From: Campanula takesimana
Taxonomy: Eukaryota; Streptophyta; Magnoliopsida; Asterales; Campanulaceae
NCBI GenBank assembly: GCA_026119855.1
Contig: JAOWBW010000379.1
Span: forward strand, 331,301-395,300
Reading direction: 5' to 3'
Length of the DNA: 64,000 bases
Every line of letters starts with the position of its first letter. The first letter of the stretch is position 1. Position numbers and translations under genes: made by a program. Shown here piece after piece: positions 10,794 to 22,108 of the stretch. Under the pieces are notes generated by a model, which ran no database searches, was not told where the DNA came from, and saw nothing but the letters and a program-made list of their open reading frames with translations.

Positions 10794-12286
10794 TGTTGGT
10801 CCCAGAGACACAACAAGTGTATGAAAAGAGGCTAGAGGGGGGAGGGGTGAATAGCCTATTTAAAATTCCAACCCTTTTTCAAAATTCAACCTTATGCTTA
10901 CACTTGAATTTTGCGGTAGATGAAATACCACGCGGTCAAGTATAAAATGCACATTTTCGATGAAACAAGTTAAGAGTTGTTTTTGATAAGTTTAATGCAG
11001 TAGGAAATAAAGCGGTAAAGAGTGCGGTAGATAGAAATGCGATAGGTTAGAGTGAGGTAGGTTGAGAGATTGAAAACTCGTGTCTTAGAGATTTTTGGCA
11101 AATGATAAGATAGTCAGATTTTAGCTTAGGCAATGAGGTAGACAAACAAACACAATTCACAATAGTTCATAAATCTGAAAGGATCAAAACACTAAACAAC
11201 AAACAAGATTAATATGAACAATAAGAACAAGACTTGAAATAAAATGCAGAAAATAAAGAACAGTAAGTAAATGACACAATGATTTGGAAAGGTTCGGTCT
11301 GTTAAAAGATTTACGTCCTTTACCAAGATGGTCAGTCTTGGATTTTGAATGAGGTATATATTTGATTCGAGTGAGTACAGATTACAGGGATGAAGTATTG
11401 AATCAACACCTATTTCTATGAAGAAAAATCCTAGACTTAGACCAGTGTATCCCTAATGATTCAATTTATGTGATTGATCAATCGGGGTGAGTGTGTGTTA
11501 AGAATCAAGAGCTCTTTGGAATATATATGATTTTAGAGCGTAATGAAACTTGTGTGATGTGGCTTGAGATTTGATCTTGAAGGTTGCTGGAAACTTGTTG
11601 AAGACTTGAAGGTTGAGTGCTTGAAGATTCGAAGGATTCTGGAAATCTTGAGTATGATCTTCAATCACCAAGAATTTCAACAACAATTTCTCTCTTAGAA
11701 TCTCAACGTGAAACCAATGAAAAACTCAAGGACTATTTATAGCCTTGAAAGAGAAACTAGCCGTTAGAAATACTTGGGCTTCAAGTAGAAGGACAATGAG
11801 CTGTTGAATTCTAATTGGAGCTCAGTCTTAGTTGTCCTTTTGCTGCAGAGTTATGGTGGTCCAACTCTACTATGATGACAATTGTATTCAAATCTGAAAT
11901 TTGAATTTGCAACGTTCTAAACCAACCAAGGTAAGGATATAGGTGTGACCATGGTTGAGTTTGAACTAACTTGAATTTCTTCAACAAAGGTTGCATGCGG
12001 CAGAGACGTATGCGGCAGGTTGGATACCATGCAGCAAGATGATCCATGCGGCAAGGAGCCATGCGGTAGTCACTTTATGCGGTAGGTTGGGGCCTTGCCG
12101 CATATCTCCAGAGTTAGAAAATTGAGGATCCTAATCTGCTAAGCCTATCAAACTAAAAGTGGACTATTCTAAATGAAGTACAAGTACTTCTTACAATATA
12201 TCCTAAGTCCACAAAGAGTAAAAATTAGGTTATGGAATCAATCAAATTAAGGTAATAGGAGTGGTTTATAATAAGCATACCCAACA
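10794..12286 (-). repeat. 5' LTR of the minus-strand copia element
   Basis: The ends TGTTGG and CCAACA are inverted and fit LTR termini; length is 1493 bp. The position next to the primer site fixes it as the 5' LTR. At 11990-12110 the motif ATGCGGCA or ATGCGGTA recurs about every 15-20 bp, once inverted (TTGCCGCAT). Confidence 0.8.
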
Positions 12287-13487
12287 ATGGGGAATCCTTT
12301 TTCAGGCCCATTCTAAATGTTTCCGTTGCTATTGCCATATAAAGGTTGGGAATTTCTAAGATACCTATTGACGTAGTCCTTCAAAACCTCAGTAGCTTTT
12401 TTGATAATGCGGTAAAGATCGCTGGTAAGCTTCTCAAACTGTCTGCTACAAGAGAATTGGTTGTTGAACATGTTGACAAGCTGAGCAAATGACCCAATAG
12501 ACCCTGGTGGTTGATGAATCAACCATTTCAAAGCAGGTCCCACCAATGTTGAACCAAATACTTTACACAAGCAAGCCTCTCTGTATTTAAGAGGTACTCT
12601 GAAAATCTCCATCTTCTCCTGATAATAGGCGACAGCTCCTCAGGATCGCTGCTTCCGTCATACAGTTTCATGGTCGGGATATTGAAGCCTTTGGGGATGT
12701 CAATTTGTGCAATAGCTGGTACAAAGCGTGATTGATTATAACATGTTAAGGAGACCTGTATGATGGTCGGAGTGACACTGGGTACATTCATAACCAAATC
12801 CCTCAACTCTTGGAGTTGACTCGCTATGTAATTACCTACAAAAGGGTTAGTAGTACGAGCAGTATTATCAAAAGTATTTGGAAAATTAAAGTTACCGAAT
12901 GGATTGGTATCATTAGATGAATATGTAACAATCGTGCTGCTGGTGAAGATGGGTCCACCTTAAGATGCCCCAGAGATGTTAAGCATAGGTGTATAGGTAT
13001 TTCCCTTTGTCGTCAGTTCAAAGATAGTAGAAGAAACGGGTGTTGACATCATAGAAGATGTTGTCACCATTGGAGATGTGGTAGTCTTCACATTAGCTGT
13101 CGAACTCATTGGGATCCATTCATTGAAGATTGATGAGCTAGATCCAGAGAAAAAATCAAGGATCCTGGGACGTATGGGAGATACTGAATCCATCCTCTCA
13201 GATAAGACCTGCTGCTCCTTCTGCATCTTCACCAATGCATCGGCTATTAAAGATGTACTCTTGTTCTGTTGGTCCAACTGGTTTTTCATCTGGATGAGCA
13301 TATCCTTGAGTTCCGAATCTGGACTGGGAGGTAGTTGCTTCTTCCCAGTCCCCGGAGGTGGAGGAGGTGGAAATCCGCTAGAACCACCCATTGATGTTCT
13401 AGGATTGTTGCCCCCAGTTGACGTGCTAATACCACCAGTTGAAGTGGTCGACTTGCTGATGCCGGAAATCATGGGTTGAGTAGACAT
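12287..13487 (-). pseudogene. Ty3/gypsy Gag, minus strand, truncated by the copia insertion
   Basis: The ATG at 13485-13487 opens a Pro- and Thr-rich N-terminus (GGSSGFPPPPPPGTGKK), then a possible coiled coil (MLIQMKNQLDQQNKS). The gag core follows: GFNIPTMKLYDGSSDPEE, FGSTLVGPALKWL, FNNQFSCSRQFEKLTSDLY. A stop near 12958 and a frameshift near 12645 break it, and the copia insertion cuts the C-terminus at 12287. The core matches the retrotransposon gag family as in Tat/Athila-type elements. Confidence 0.8.
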
Positions 13488-13526
13488 CTTGAATCGGTAG
13501 CAACTCAATAGATTAGAAAACCAAAT

Positions 13527-13546
13527 GGCCCTCGGTGGGAGCCAAA
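13527..13546 (-). promoter_or_regulatory. Primer-binding-site-like sequence of the truncated Ty3 element
   Basis: The minus strand reads TTTGGCTCCCACCGAGGGCC just upstream of gag. It lies directly after a possible LTR end (+ strand TGTTTTGG from 13548). The outer LTR end was not resolved. Confidence 0.5.
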
Positions 13547-13547
13547 T

Positions 13548-14309
13548 TGTTTTGGTAGAAAAAACAATAGAATAAAAACGATGATGGCGATTTTAGATTG
13601 AAGCTATGGAGGGTTAAATGGATTATAAACTTAAGAATTGCATAATTCAAGATTGCACGATGATTTGACGAGGAAAGCCCTTGAGACAATTATCTCGCTG
13701 GAATAAAACCTCGGGAGGTGTTTATGAGCACCTTCCAACCCGAACAGTAGTATTGATTTCTTTTTGTTTTAGAACAGTGGAGGAGTACAAAGTATAAAGT
13801 GAACGTGTGTGTTGGTGTTCCTCCAAGTTCAACTTAAATAGAAAAATACAAGAGTCCTATCTGAATTTAACAAACTATCCTATTTATCCGGAGCCTATCT
13901 TTTCTTCAACGATGTAGACTTGGTCTTCCTGTCTTCCGCTTTTGTAGGAACAATTTGTTTGGCATGTGGTTAAATCCTGTGGATAAGAATTAAACAATAA
14001 AACACGTTTATTATTATTAACAATAATTCATACATGAGCTCAAGATGATAACATCTTTAAGTATGACTTTAAGATGTGGACAACTTCGAAAATGTACCCA
14101 CAACACTTGTGCCATGGCATTTTTTTGCAATTTGAAATGGGACGGAGGAAGTATATTTTTTTAAATTCTTGATTTGAAATTTTTCATGAAACATTTATTT
14201 AAATTTTTAGGATTTATCTTTACATTTGAATTTTGGGCGTTTCTTTTTCAAAATTATACTACAATGTCTTTGAATATTTCAGTCTTTATTTCAAGTCTTT
14301 TCTTGTTTA
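13548..14309 (-). other. Probable LTR remnant, then unassigned sequence
   Basis: The sequence beyond the primer-like site should be the 5' LTR of the minus-strand Ty3 element, but no matching outer terminus was found. At about 14130-14153, GGGACGGAGGAAGTA resembles one end of a Stowaway MITE without a visible partner. No gene was seen. Confidence 0.4.
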
Positions 14310-14600
14310 TCATTACTTGGATGAATAAAGATTGTATCTTTGCTTGATGCTCCATTTTAATGGTGAAAGTTTGTATCTTTACGATTGTTCTTGTTGTTCT
14401 TGGCCATGATAATCATGTCGGATGATAAAGCCTTGATCTTTACCCATCCAAACCTTGATTTAGCCTTCATACATCACACTTGGATGATAAAGTTTTAATC
14501 TTTAATCATCCAAGTGTTGATCATGTTGTCCCAATGTTCAATCTCTCATAAAAGGCTCATTTGGGTGATAAAATCTCAATCTTTACTCATCCAAATGTTT
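14310..14600 (+). repeat. Hairpin-forming imperfect tandem repeats
   Basis: Three or four copies of a ~35-bp inverted unit lie 60-80 bp apart. The clearest, 14480-14515, pairs CTTGGATGAT with ATCATCCAAG and AAAG with CTTT. Related copies are at about 14418-14451 and 14560-14595, and a decayed one near 14318. Confidence 0.6.
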
Positions 14601-14749
14601 GCCTTGGCTCAAAAGCCATGTTAATCACCTTTCTAACTTTTTCTCCAATTATTGCCTTGATCATGCCCAAAATACTTGTTTTGTTGTACTAATTAATGGT
14701 CAAAGTCATAGGAATGTATATATGTAATGTTTATGTACCTAAACATAAA

Positions 14750-15223
14750 CTAAAAGAGAAATTGTTTGGTCCAGTTTCTACAGAATGCTCTATTTCTGCA
14801 TGAAACTGAACTGTTTTTGATAAAACTGTAAAATCCTAAGGATGACCCTAACCATCTGTACGGATGGTTTGGTTAGAGGGGCTTATATATGTTTTAGTCA
14901 GGTTCTGTTAAGTTTGTTGCAATTCAGTCCCTTTTTTTTTGTTAACTGGTTTACGCAGTCTGTTAAGTCACAGTTTATTCTGTCCAAAATATACACACAC
15001 ACTTTGCACATTTTTGGTCAACAAATCTAGGGAGACTCGATTTTCTGAGGCGGATTGGGTGAACCATGAAACGTTCTTCCCAAGACGTAACCTGACCTCC
15101 GAACTCACAATCTCAAACCTTTTCATTAAATTGGGTTTTAAAATTAATTTAATGTGGCGACTCCATTAAGTCTTAGGATGTTCCATGTTCGATCCCGAGA
15201 AACCCGATTCCCGGTATCTTATA
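14750..15223 (+). repeat. 3' part of the 5' LTR of element E
   Basis: The end CGGTATCTTATA aligns with the B LTR end GGGGTATCTACA, and the primer site follows at once. GTGGCGACTCC at 15154-15164 repeats the primer site as in A, B and D. An inverted motif, ACCATCTGTACGGATGGT, sits at about 14851. The start was not found. Confidence 0.55.
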
Positions 15224-15242
15224 GTGGTGACTCTGCTGGGGA
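15224..15242 (+). promoter_or_regulatory. Primer-binding site of element E
   Basis: GTGGTGACTCTGCTGGGGA corresponds to GCGGCGACTCTGCTGGGGA in B and GTGGCGACTCCGCTGGGGA in D. Tat/Ogre elements are reported to use a tRNA-Arg; that identity was not checked here. Confidence 0.75.
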
Positions 15243-16479
15243 ACTAGGTGTTTTCAAACTTTTTTTAGAAGATTTGGGGGCATCCTTGTGTGGGTCAAAT
15301 TACCGTCCCCGTTTGTTCACTTTATGTGCATTTTTGTGTGTTTTATGCTTCTGTTTTGTATTCTGGAAGTGAGACTGTTCTGAAAATGCCATAAACTGGG
15401 GCTAGATGAGTCATAAACTGGAATATTGCAAAAACCAGTAACCCTCCTCAACCAGCCGTACAGATGGTTTGGCTGGGCCTACAGAATGTTTCAAAATTAA
15501 CATTTCTTGCAGGGCAGAAACATTCTGATGGCCCCCTGCATCATATGTCCAGGTTCTGAAAATTACAGCCTCTTATATGTGCACATAAGCCTTGATTTTC
15601 ATGTAAAATTTTGGTTTTTTCAAAGTCTTGTTTGTGCACAATATTTTTGTATAAAATTGGCTTTCAAGAACCTTGTTCTTCTTGTAAATGTTTTGTTTTC
15701 AAAACCTTTGATGGTGCACAATCTTCATGTACAAAGTTTGATTTTTCAAAATTTTCACTTGTTCAACGTCTTGTACAAATTACTTGTTTATTACTTGTCC
15801 ATATCTTGTGCATTACTTGTTCATACTCTTGCTCATGATATTAAGACAAATTGAAAATTCCTATTTTGACTCAAAAGGGAACATAGAAAGACCTCACAAT
15901 ACGCGCACTTGACCTTCTGCACGTTTCAATAACCCTAAAACCCGGAATGGATCAAGATGCAACTTGATTTGCGCTCTTGTGCCCTTCTCGTGCGCACGGG
16001 TCCGTTCCACCCTCCCATCCGAGCCCGAGTCAACCACACATGTCCGTGACACACAAATACCGTAACCATGGTTGGTTTTTGGTCTAGCCCACATCATCTC
16101 GTCCTTAATATGTGTCCAAGGTTAATTATAGCCAAACTAACGCTCAAATCCAAGAACCCTTGTGAAAACAAGCTTAATCAAGGTCATCTTTGACCCGGTC
16201 TTTGACTTATGCGTAAATTTGGACAATAATTAACCAAAGTCATGTATTAAAAATAGAATGGCACCGTGTCATTAAGCCTTAATGCCCAGCCCATCCTAAT
16301 TATCCTTAAGCCAAAAAAGGTCAAGGTCCAAGACCCCTCATTGTAATGAGGTCATGCCAAAATTTCGTTAAGTCATTAAGTTAAATCCTGACCTTAACTG
16401 TGGCTTAATTATAATAAGAATGGCTTATGCATTAAAACTTTATGATGCACTAGACCTTAGGATTGTTTTATTTTGGTCG

Positions 16480-16586
16480 GTGGAAGCCACGTGCCCTATA
16501 GGACCCTCGCCCAGGATAGTCCGTCCTTGGGAGTGTGCAAGACAGGTGAAAAACGAGGGGCTTATAGACGTAGTGACGGCCTCCAC
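16480..16586 (+). other. Leader hairpin of element E
   Basis: GTGGAAGCC at 16480 pairs with GGCCTCCAC ending at 16586, with one mismatch. Between them is a block (GACAGGTGAAAAACGAGGGG) also present in D. B and D form the same outer stem with different bases. Confidence 0.55.
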
Positions 16587-16806
16587 TGATCCAGGTTTTA
16601 GAATAGTTGCGAAAAAGAAGAGAAATATTTTCCAACCATTTAGGAATAAAAAAGAGTTTTAAGTAAACTTGAACGGATAATTAATGGCACATTGCATGAT
16701 TGCTCCGTCTTGTCCCTTCCTCGCATATTGTTTGCTATATGATGTTAATTAAAGTTATTCTTTGCTCATTAGACAATAAAAAATGGCCAAACAAATAACG
16801 AGAGAC

Positions 16807-17788
16807 CCGTTAAGCCTTAGGATTAGCCTCCTAAGTCCCCGTTAAGCCCTTAGGATTAGCCTCCTAAGTATCCGCTAAGCCCTTAGGATTAGTCTCCTAA
16901 GTCTCCGTTAAGCCCTTAGGATTAGTCGCCTAAGTCTCCGTTAAGTCCTTAGGATTAGCCTCCTAACCGCCCACTAAGCCCTTAGGATTAGCCTCTTAAG
17001 TCTCTGTTAAGCCCTTAGGATTAGTCGCCTATGTCTCCGTTAAGTCCTTATGATTAGCCTCCTAACCGCCCACTAAGCCCTTAACATTATCCTCTTAAGT
17101 CTCCGTTAAGCCTTTAGGATTAGCCTCCTAAGTCTCCGTTAAGCCCTTAGGATTAGTCGCCTAAGTCTCCGTTAAGTCCTTAGGATTAGCCTCATAACCG
17201 CCCACTAAGCTCTTAGGATTAGCCTCTTAAGTCTCCGTTAAGCCCTTAGGATTAGTCGCCTATGTCTCCGTTAAGTCCTTAGGAATTGGGATTAGCCTCC
17301 TATGTCTCCGTTAAGCCCTTAGGATTAGCCCCCTAAGTCTCCACTAAGCCCTTAGAATTAGCCTCCTAAGTCTTTAGGATTAGCCTCCTAACCGCCCACT
17401 AATCCCTTAGGATTAGCCTCCTAAGTCTCCATTAAGCCCTTAGGATTAGTCGCCTAAGTCTCCGTTAAGTCCTTAGGATTAGCCTCCTAACCGCCCACTA
17501 AGACCTTAGGAGTAGCCTCCTTAGTCTCCGCTAAGCCCTTAAGATTAGCCTCCTAAGTCTCCGTTAAGCCCTTAGGATTAGTCGCCTAAGTCTCCGTTAA
17601 GTCCTTAGGATTAGCCTCCTAACCGCCCACTAAGCCCTTAGGATTAGCCTCCTAAGTCTCCGTTAAGTCCTTAGGATTAGTCGCCTAAGTCTCCGTTAAG
17701 CCCTTGGGATTAGTCACCTAAGTCTCCGTTAAGCCCTTAGGATTAGTCGTCTAAGTCTTCGTTAAGTCTTTAGGATTAGCCTCCTAAG
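16807..17788 (+). repeat. 33-bp tandem repeat array in element E
   Basis: The unit CCGTTAAGCCCTTAGGATTA followed by GCCTCCTAAGTCT is repeated about 30 times with substitutions and short deletions. Each unit has CTTAGG and CCTAAG arms around 8 bases and could fold as a hairpin. Variants (TTAGTCGCCTAAG) change the loop and mostly keep the arms. It lies in the middle of the element, not at the usual 3' position. Confidence 0.92.
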
Positions 17789-18459
17789 TACCCATTCATC
17801 CAAATAAGAGTTTTGGGTTAAATGCCCATCCATCTTTCTTGACCTTTTTTCTCCAACAATAACTTTAACCCATTGATTGAAAATACAAGGGCGCGTAGTG
17901 TGAGTCTCTCCCCACCTTCCGCTCTCTAAGTTAAAGTGTCGGTCTTACACTCTCGTGTCATGGCACCCCGTGGCAATATACCTTGGTCAAACTTTGACCT
18001 CCCGATTTGTCCCCATCACATGGTGACCATATTAGATATCCCGTCTGTCCCCGTCACATGGTGACCGTTTTACATTATCCCGTCCGCCCCCATCAAATGT
18101 CCACATTTGGACATTTATGTATAAAGTTATCTAAATAAAAGAGTCATTTTCATTATTTTCTCTCTAGACTTGAGACATTATTTACAATACACGTTAACTC
18201 TTTAAATTACCTTGCTTAATGTCATCAAATGATTGCTAAATCCACAAAATGATGAGTTGACCTAGTCAACAACGACTCATTAGGGATTAATGGACCCTAA
18301 CAATGATTAAATTCACTAACAATTAATCTTAAAATGGATAAGTGTTGTGATCAATTGACACGAAGAGAATATCAATGGCAAAATCCCTCTTGATACACTT
18401 CCTCGATACCTCCTCGATACACTCCCCCACAGTACATACATACTCTCCCATACACACTC

Positions 18460-18888
18460 TTGAGGTATATTCATGAATCCACATCAAAGACGTCCCAAGG
18501 AGACGCAAGGAAAAGGGTATTGTTGCTCCGCAAAGCAAAGGATCGCAGGAGCCCCGCCAAGAAGGAAGCTAAGGCGAGACAGAAGGTCACCAACCAAAGT
18601 GGCGCTAATGCCAGCCCATTATTCCTCCCTCTTCAAAAGAAAAAAAATGAGGAAGGAGAATGTTCACCTCAAAGAAGGCCCACCCTCAAAGGTTCATCGC
18701 AAGAAAGAAGTTCACCTCAAAGGTTCATTGCAAGAAGGAAAACCATCGAGAGAGTTCGTTACAAAGAGTTCGCTCCAAAGAGGTCCGTCATCAAAAATCC
18801 TCCCAAAAGGGACAAAGCGATCTTCATCGACAAGCAACGACATCCTCCAAAGAAGATACCCCACCCTCCTAAAAGGCGGTACATCGCC
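18460..18888 (+). other. Open but unrecognised stretch in element E
   Basis: Three overlapping plus-strand frames are open here, rich in Lys, Arg and Ser. The openness is explained by low stop frequency and internal repeats (TTCACCTCAAAG, TTCATTGCAAGAAGG). No domain was recognised, and it is not treated as a gene. Confidence 0.4.
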
Positions 18889-18950
18889 GAACTACAGCGA
18901 CCTGAGCTCCTCAAACTGGGGGAACGTAGGCAACCTTCGGGTCGGGTCAT
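18889..18950 (+). other. Three-helix element of E
   Basis: CTAC pairs with GTAG, enclosing CTCC...GGGG, followed by ACC-TTCG-GGT. It matches the elements at 5571, 40712, 43380, 56511 and 62093. Confidence 0.6.
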
Positions 18951-19478
18951 AAAGTAAAATGAACCATCAAACCTTGGTCCTCTCAACATGACCAAGTTCT
19001 CTTCCCTCGGTCCCATCAATGGCCGATTTCCCAAACGCTCCTTCTTTGGTCACATTAAAGACTAGTCTCCCCTAAACACATTCTTCATCCGATATTTCCA
19101 TTGATCGAATCCTAGTCTCAATTGATCGCAACATTTATACATGTTAAGCCTAATTTCTTGTTATTATCTTGACTTAATAATGAACATGGTCCATTCAAGC
19201 AATCATTTTGATGATCTTAACTAAGGCCAATTTCAAATGTCTCGACAAGCCTTCTTTACTTCATCTTAGGAAAGAGCTAAACACTTATATTCTGTCAAGC
19301 AAGGGCTTCCCTCCATTATATGCCATAATGCTCAAAGAGCTCACCAAAACAAAAGGACTCTCTCCCGAAAATTACCTTGCATGTTTCCTCCAAGAAAAAT
19401 ACTTTAAGTACCCGTTCCATCGAGTCGGCTGGATCACTCATAAAAAAAGAAAAAAAAAAAGCACAAAAAAGTAGCCCG

Positions 19479-19509
19479 CTAGGTTGAAAACCCACAAGGG
19501 CGACCTAGG
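19479..19509 (+). other. GNRA-like hairpin of E
   Basis: CTAGG/CCTAG arms enclose CCC-ACAA-GGG. It is 19 bases upstream of the LTR start at 19528, so here it follows the three-helix element instead of preceding it. Confidence 0.55.
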
Positions 19510-19527
19510 CAAAAAACAGGGTGTGCC

Positions 19528-19617
19528 TGTAGACACCCCGCCTTGGACCTCTCACCCCGATTGCATACGTAGTATTTTTATTTAACTTGTTTTTGTTAAT
19601 TTTTGTTACTTCGGTTA
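19528..19617 (+). repeat. Truncated 3' LTR of element E
   Basis: From TGTAGACACCCCGCC to TTCGGTTAA the sequence follows the first ~90 bp of the element B LTR, then diverges. A GACGGAAGGAGTA piece resembling a Stowaway end follows, so the LTR was cut by a later rearrangement. Confidence 0.7.
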
Positions 19618-19929
19618 AATTGTGACGGAAGGAGTATTTACTGAAATGATGCAATATAAAGAAGGGTTAATGACAATTTAGGGCCTGAACTCCAGGGGGT
19701 GCGTCTAAAAGGGGCCTGGGTTTTTTTTTTCGCTAGATAGGGCTCAATATCATAATTTTTCGGCAGTTAAGGGTTTTTTTTGATGGAAATCGTTAGAAAA
19801 GTCAGTTAAGTGCCATGTGCATGGCACGTGATCGACTAAATGGATGGATTTGTAATGAAAATTTATCAAAAAGGGTCAAACTGTAAATTTTAAAATTTGA
19901 AGGTTAAATCCAAAACAAAACAAAACCCT

Positions 19930-20430
19930 ACCCCTCCTCTCCCCCTTTAAGGTGTCTTCTTCCAACGCATCTTCTTCCTCTCCTCTCTCCGGCGAAATTT
20001 TTCCCTCCCCTCCTCTCCTCCGGCGTCACCTCCCCTTACTCCGGCGTCCCCTCCCCTTACTCCGGCGATGATCTGTGGTGTTCGCTTTCTCGCCGGATTG
20101 TCGTCGGCGAACGACGGCGGTGAAAGGGGACTGCCGGCTAGCGGCAAATCTGAAGGTCAGTTCCGGCCTCCTCACACCACCAACTCAGTATAATGAATCC
20201 GAGTTTCTTGATTTTGATGTGAAAATCGAATTTGTGTTCAAGCAAAATGAAAACCCCCAAATCGAATTTGATGTGGAAATCGAATCTGGGTTCTTGATTT
20301 TGATGTGGAAAACGAATTTGGATGTTGTTGGCTGTGGTGGTGGTCTTGCGTCGGACTAGTGGTGGTGTTTGCTGACGGAGTGATGGGTGGCGGACTGGTG
20401 AAAATCGAATCTGGGTTTTTTTTTTTCCCA
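19930..20430 (+). other. GC-rich cargo inside the MULE
   Basis: A run with CTCCGGCG repeats and one open frame (20075-20359, 94 codons) sits between the AT-rich arms. The phrase CTTGATTTTGATGTGG recurs three times. It may be a captured gene fragment, but no protein family was recognised. Confidence 0.4.
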
Positions 20431-20449
20431 TAAAGATGAAATTTTATGG

Positions 20450-20450
<1 letters not shown>

Positions 20451-20522
<72 letters not shown>
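20451..20522. repeat. TA microsatellite
   Basis: About 70 bp of nearly pure (TA)n with one TTTA interruption, within the MULE. Confidence 0.95.
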
Positions 20523-20524
<2 letters not shown>

Positions 20525-20577
20525 TTAAATGTGATAATTACTTTATGTTGTTTTAAATTTGGTCAATGTAAAAAGTA

Positions 20578-20819
20578 CTCCCTCCGTCCCGGCCTAAGGT
20601 TCTTAGTTTGACTTTACACGGAGATTAAGAAAAAGTAAATGTTGTGAGTATGAAAAAGTAAGTAAGAGAAAGTAGGAGAGATAAAGTGGGTAGGGAGTTT
20701 TTGTTGTGAGAATGACAAGTGGGTCTCATGGTCCATTTTAGGTAATAAAACAACTAAGAACCTTAGGATGTGACAGACCAAAAAAGGAAAGTAAGAACCT
20801 TAGGCTGGGACGGAGGGAG
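20578..20819. mobile_element. Stowaway MITE
   Basis: CTCCCTCCGTCCC and GGGACGGAGGGAG form the ends, with TA on both sides (20576-20577, 20820-20821). The subterminal AAGGTTCTTAG and CTAAGAACCTT are also inverted. These are the marks of Stowaway/mariner-type MITEs. Confidence 0.92.
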
Positions 20820-20829
20820 TAATTTATTA

Positions 20830-21102
20830 CTCTCTCCGTCCCATCTGAAATACGATTCCTGGTCCTGACACGGGGATTAAGGAATAATAATCTTTTATTA
20901 TTAAAAGTTGTTTGAAAAGTAGGTGTTGTGAGTATGAAGGAGAGAGAAAGTGGGTGGGGAATAATAAATGAAAAGTTGTTATGAGTATGACAAGTGGGTC
21001 CTACTGATAAAAAAGTAATAAAAGCTTTCCATTTTGGGATGTCCTATTTCGAGTGGACATCCAAAATGGCAAAACGTCCTATTTCGAGTGGGACGGAGGG
21101 AG
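20830..21102. mobile_element. Stowaway MITE, right flank mutated
   Basis: CTCTCTCCGTCCCA on the left and TGGGACGGAGGGAG on the right are inverted, with ATACGATTCCTGG opposed by CCTATTTCGAG. TA precedes it; the right flank reads CA. It lies 8 bp from the previous MITE. Confidence 0.85.
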
Positions 21103-21587
21103 CATGTTCATTGAATAAAATTTAAATTTATTTATAATTTTCTTTATTTTAAATTTATTATTTAGAAAATAATCTAAATCCGTTTTTTATATTTAATATA
21201 GCTATTAGATTAATTTGTTTAATAATTTTGATTTTTTTTAATAAATTTATTTTATATATGATAATTACTTATTTTATTATATACTTGATTGTTTTGAAAA
21301 AAAGATTATTTTTTTAGAAAAAATATTTATTTCATTTTTAAACCTTTTAAGTTTCAATAATTTCACTAAAACCCTTACTAACTAATATCGTTACAAATCC
21401 ATCCATTTAATCGATCACGTGCACATGGCACTTAACTGACTTTTCTAACGATTTCCGTTAAAAAACCCTTAACTGCCGAAAAATTATGATATTGAGTCCT
21501 GATCTAGCGAAAAAAAAAAAAACCCATGCCCCTTTTAGACGCACCCCTGAAGTTCAGGCCCTAAATTGTCATTAACCCTATAAAGAA

Positions 21588-22108
21588 ATTAAGAAATTGA
21601 ACAAATTTTTGTTGTCATTATCCTTAGCCAACACAAACAGTCCAACTTTACCTTTCTGCTGTCCGGTATTACCGAAGTGGTGAGTTTCCAACAAATTGTA
21701 AGTTAACTGCTAAAAGAACAAACTATAAATCAAAAGCACAAACACCTTGATTAAGACTTGGCGCTTGAACGATGTAAGGAGGCTTTGGATGGTGGAGTTT
21801 GGTGCTGGAATGTTGCCCCAAAGACTCCGGCCAGATCTGGAATTTTCCGACCGGATGTAGGAGGTACAAAGTCGACGAGAGAGCCGGAGCGGTGGTTGTT
21901 TCGACCGAAAAATGCGTTGGTTTAAACGGAGAACTCTCCGGATCTAGAGAGGAAGGACAAATGGAGTAGCTGTCGTTGGTGTGGACGCCGGCAGTGTCAA
22001 AGAAGGAGTCAGATAAGAAGATCTGTCCACCAAAGAAATAGATCTGGGCACGGGAGAAGAAGATCCGCACATCGAAGAAAAAGACCGTGCAGCCGGATGT
22101 TGGGGGAG
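21588..22108. other. Unassigned sequence left of element F
   Basis: A minus-strand frame is open from inside the F LTR to 21723, but no domain was recognised. The right flank of F (25838-26000) is CT-rich on the minus strand, as in many plant 5' UTRs. F may therefore have landed in a transcribed region, which remains a guess. Confidence 0.3.

Larger units (their letters stand above)
9410..12286 (-). mobile_element. Ty1/copia element, minus strand, interrupted by element A
   Basis: Read on the minus strand it consists of a 5' LTR (12286 to 10794), a primer-binding site complementary to initiator tRNA-Met, and gag that is cut at 9410 by the A insertion. The remainder of the element must lie left of the window, beyond A. 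At its other end it interrupts a Ty3-type gag at 12287. Confidence 0.8.
14750..19617 (+). mobile_element. Element E: coding-poor Tat-lineage relative
   Basis: E has the Tat-type primer site at 15224, the shared leader hairpin at 16480-16586, the three-helix element at 18889, a GNRA-like hairpin at 19479, and then the start of a B-type LTR at 19528 that breaks off near 19617. The left boundary is uncertain. No gag or pol was recognised, so it looks non-autonomous. A 33-bp tandem array occupies about 1 kb. Confidence 0.65.
19664..21578. mobile_element. MULE-type DNA transposon with long inverted ends
   Basis: The ends GGGTTAATGACAATTTAGGG (left) and its complement (right, ending CATTAACCC) begin inverted repeats of about 190 bp (19664-19857 and 21387-21578). 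They are flanked by a perfect 9-bp duplication, TATAAAGAA (19655-19663 and 21579-21587). Long inverted ends and a 9-bp duplication indicate the Mutator superfamily. No transposase was found, so it is non-autonomous. A GC-rich stretch (about 19930-20430) contrasts with the AT-rich remainder and could be captured host sequence. Two Stowaway MITEs and a TA microsatellite lie inside. Confidence 0.88.

Noticed and set aside
14842..15372. Several short plus-strand frames
   Set aside because: They lie across the LTR end and primer site of element E and show no protein motif.
16807..17788. CRISPR-like array
   Set aside because: Units are adjacent without unique spacers and lie inside a plant retrotransposon; this is a minisatellite.
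18460..18957. Long basic open frame as a possible gene
   Set aside because: Three frames are open at once, no domain is visible, and the stretch includes the three-helix element; it fits non-coding element E sequence.
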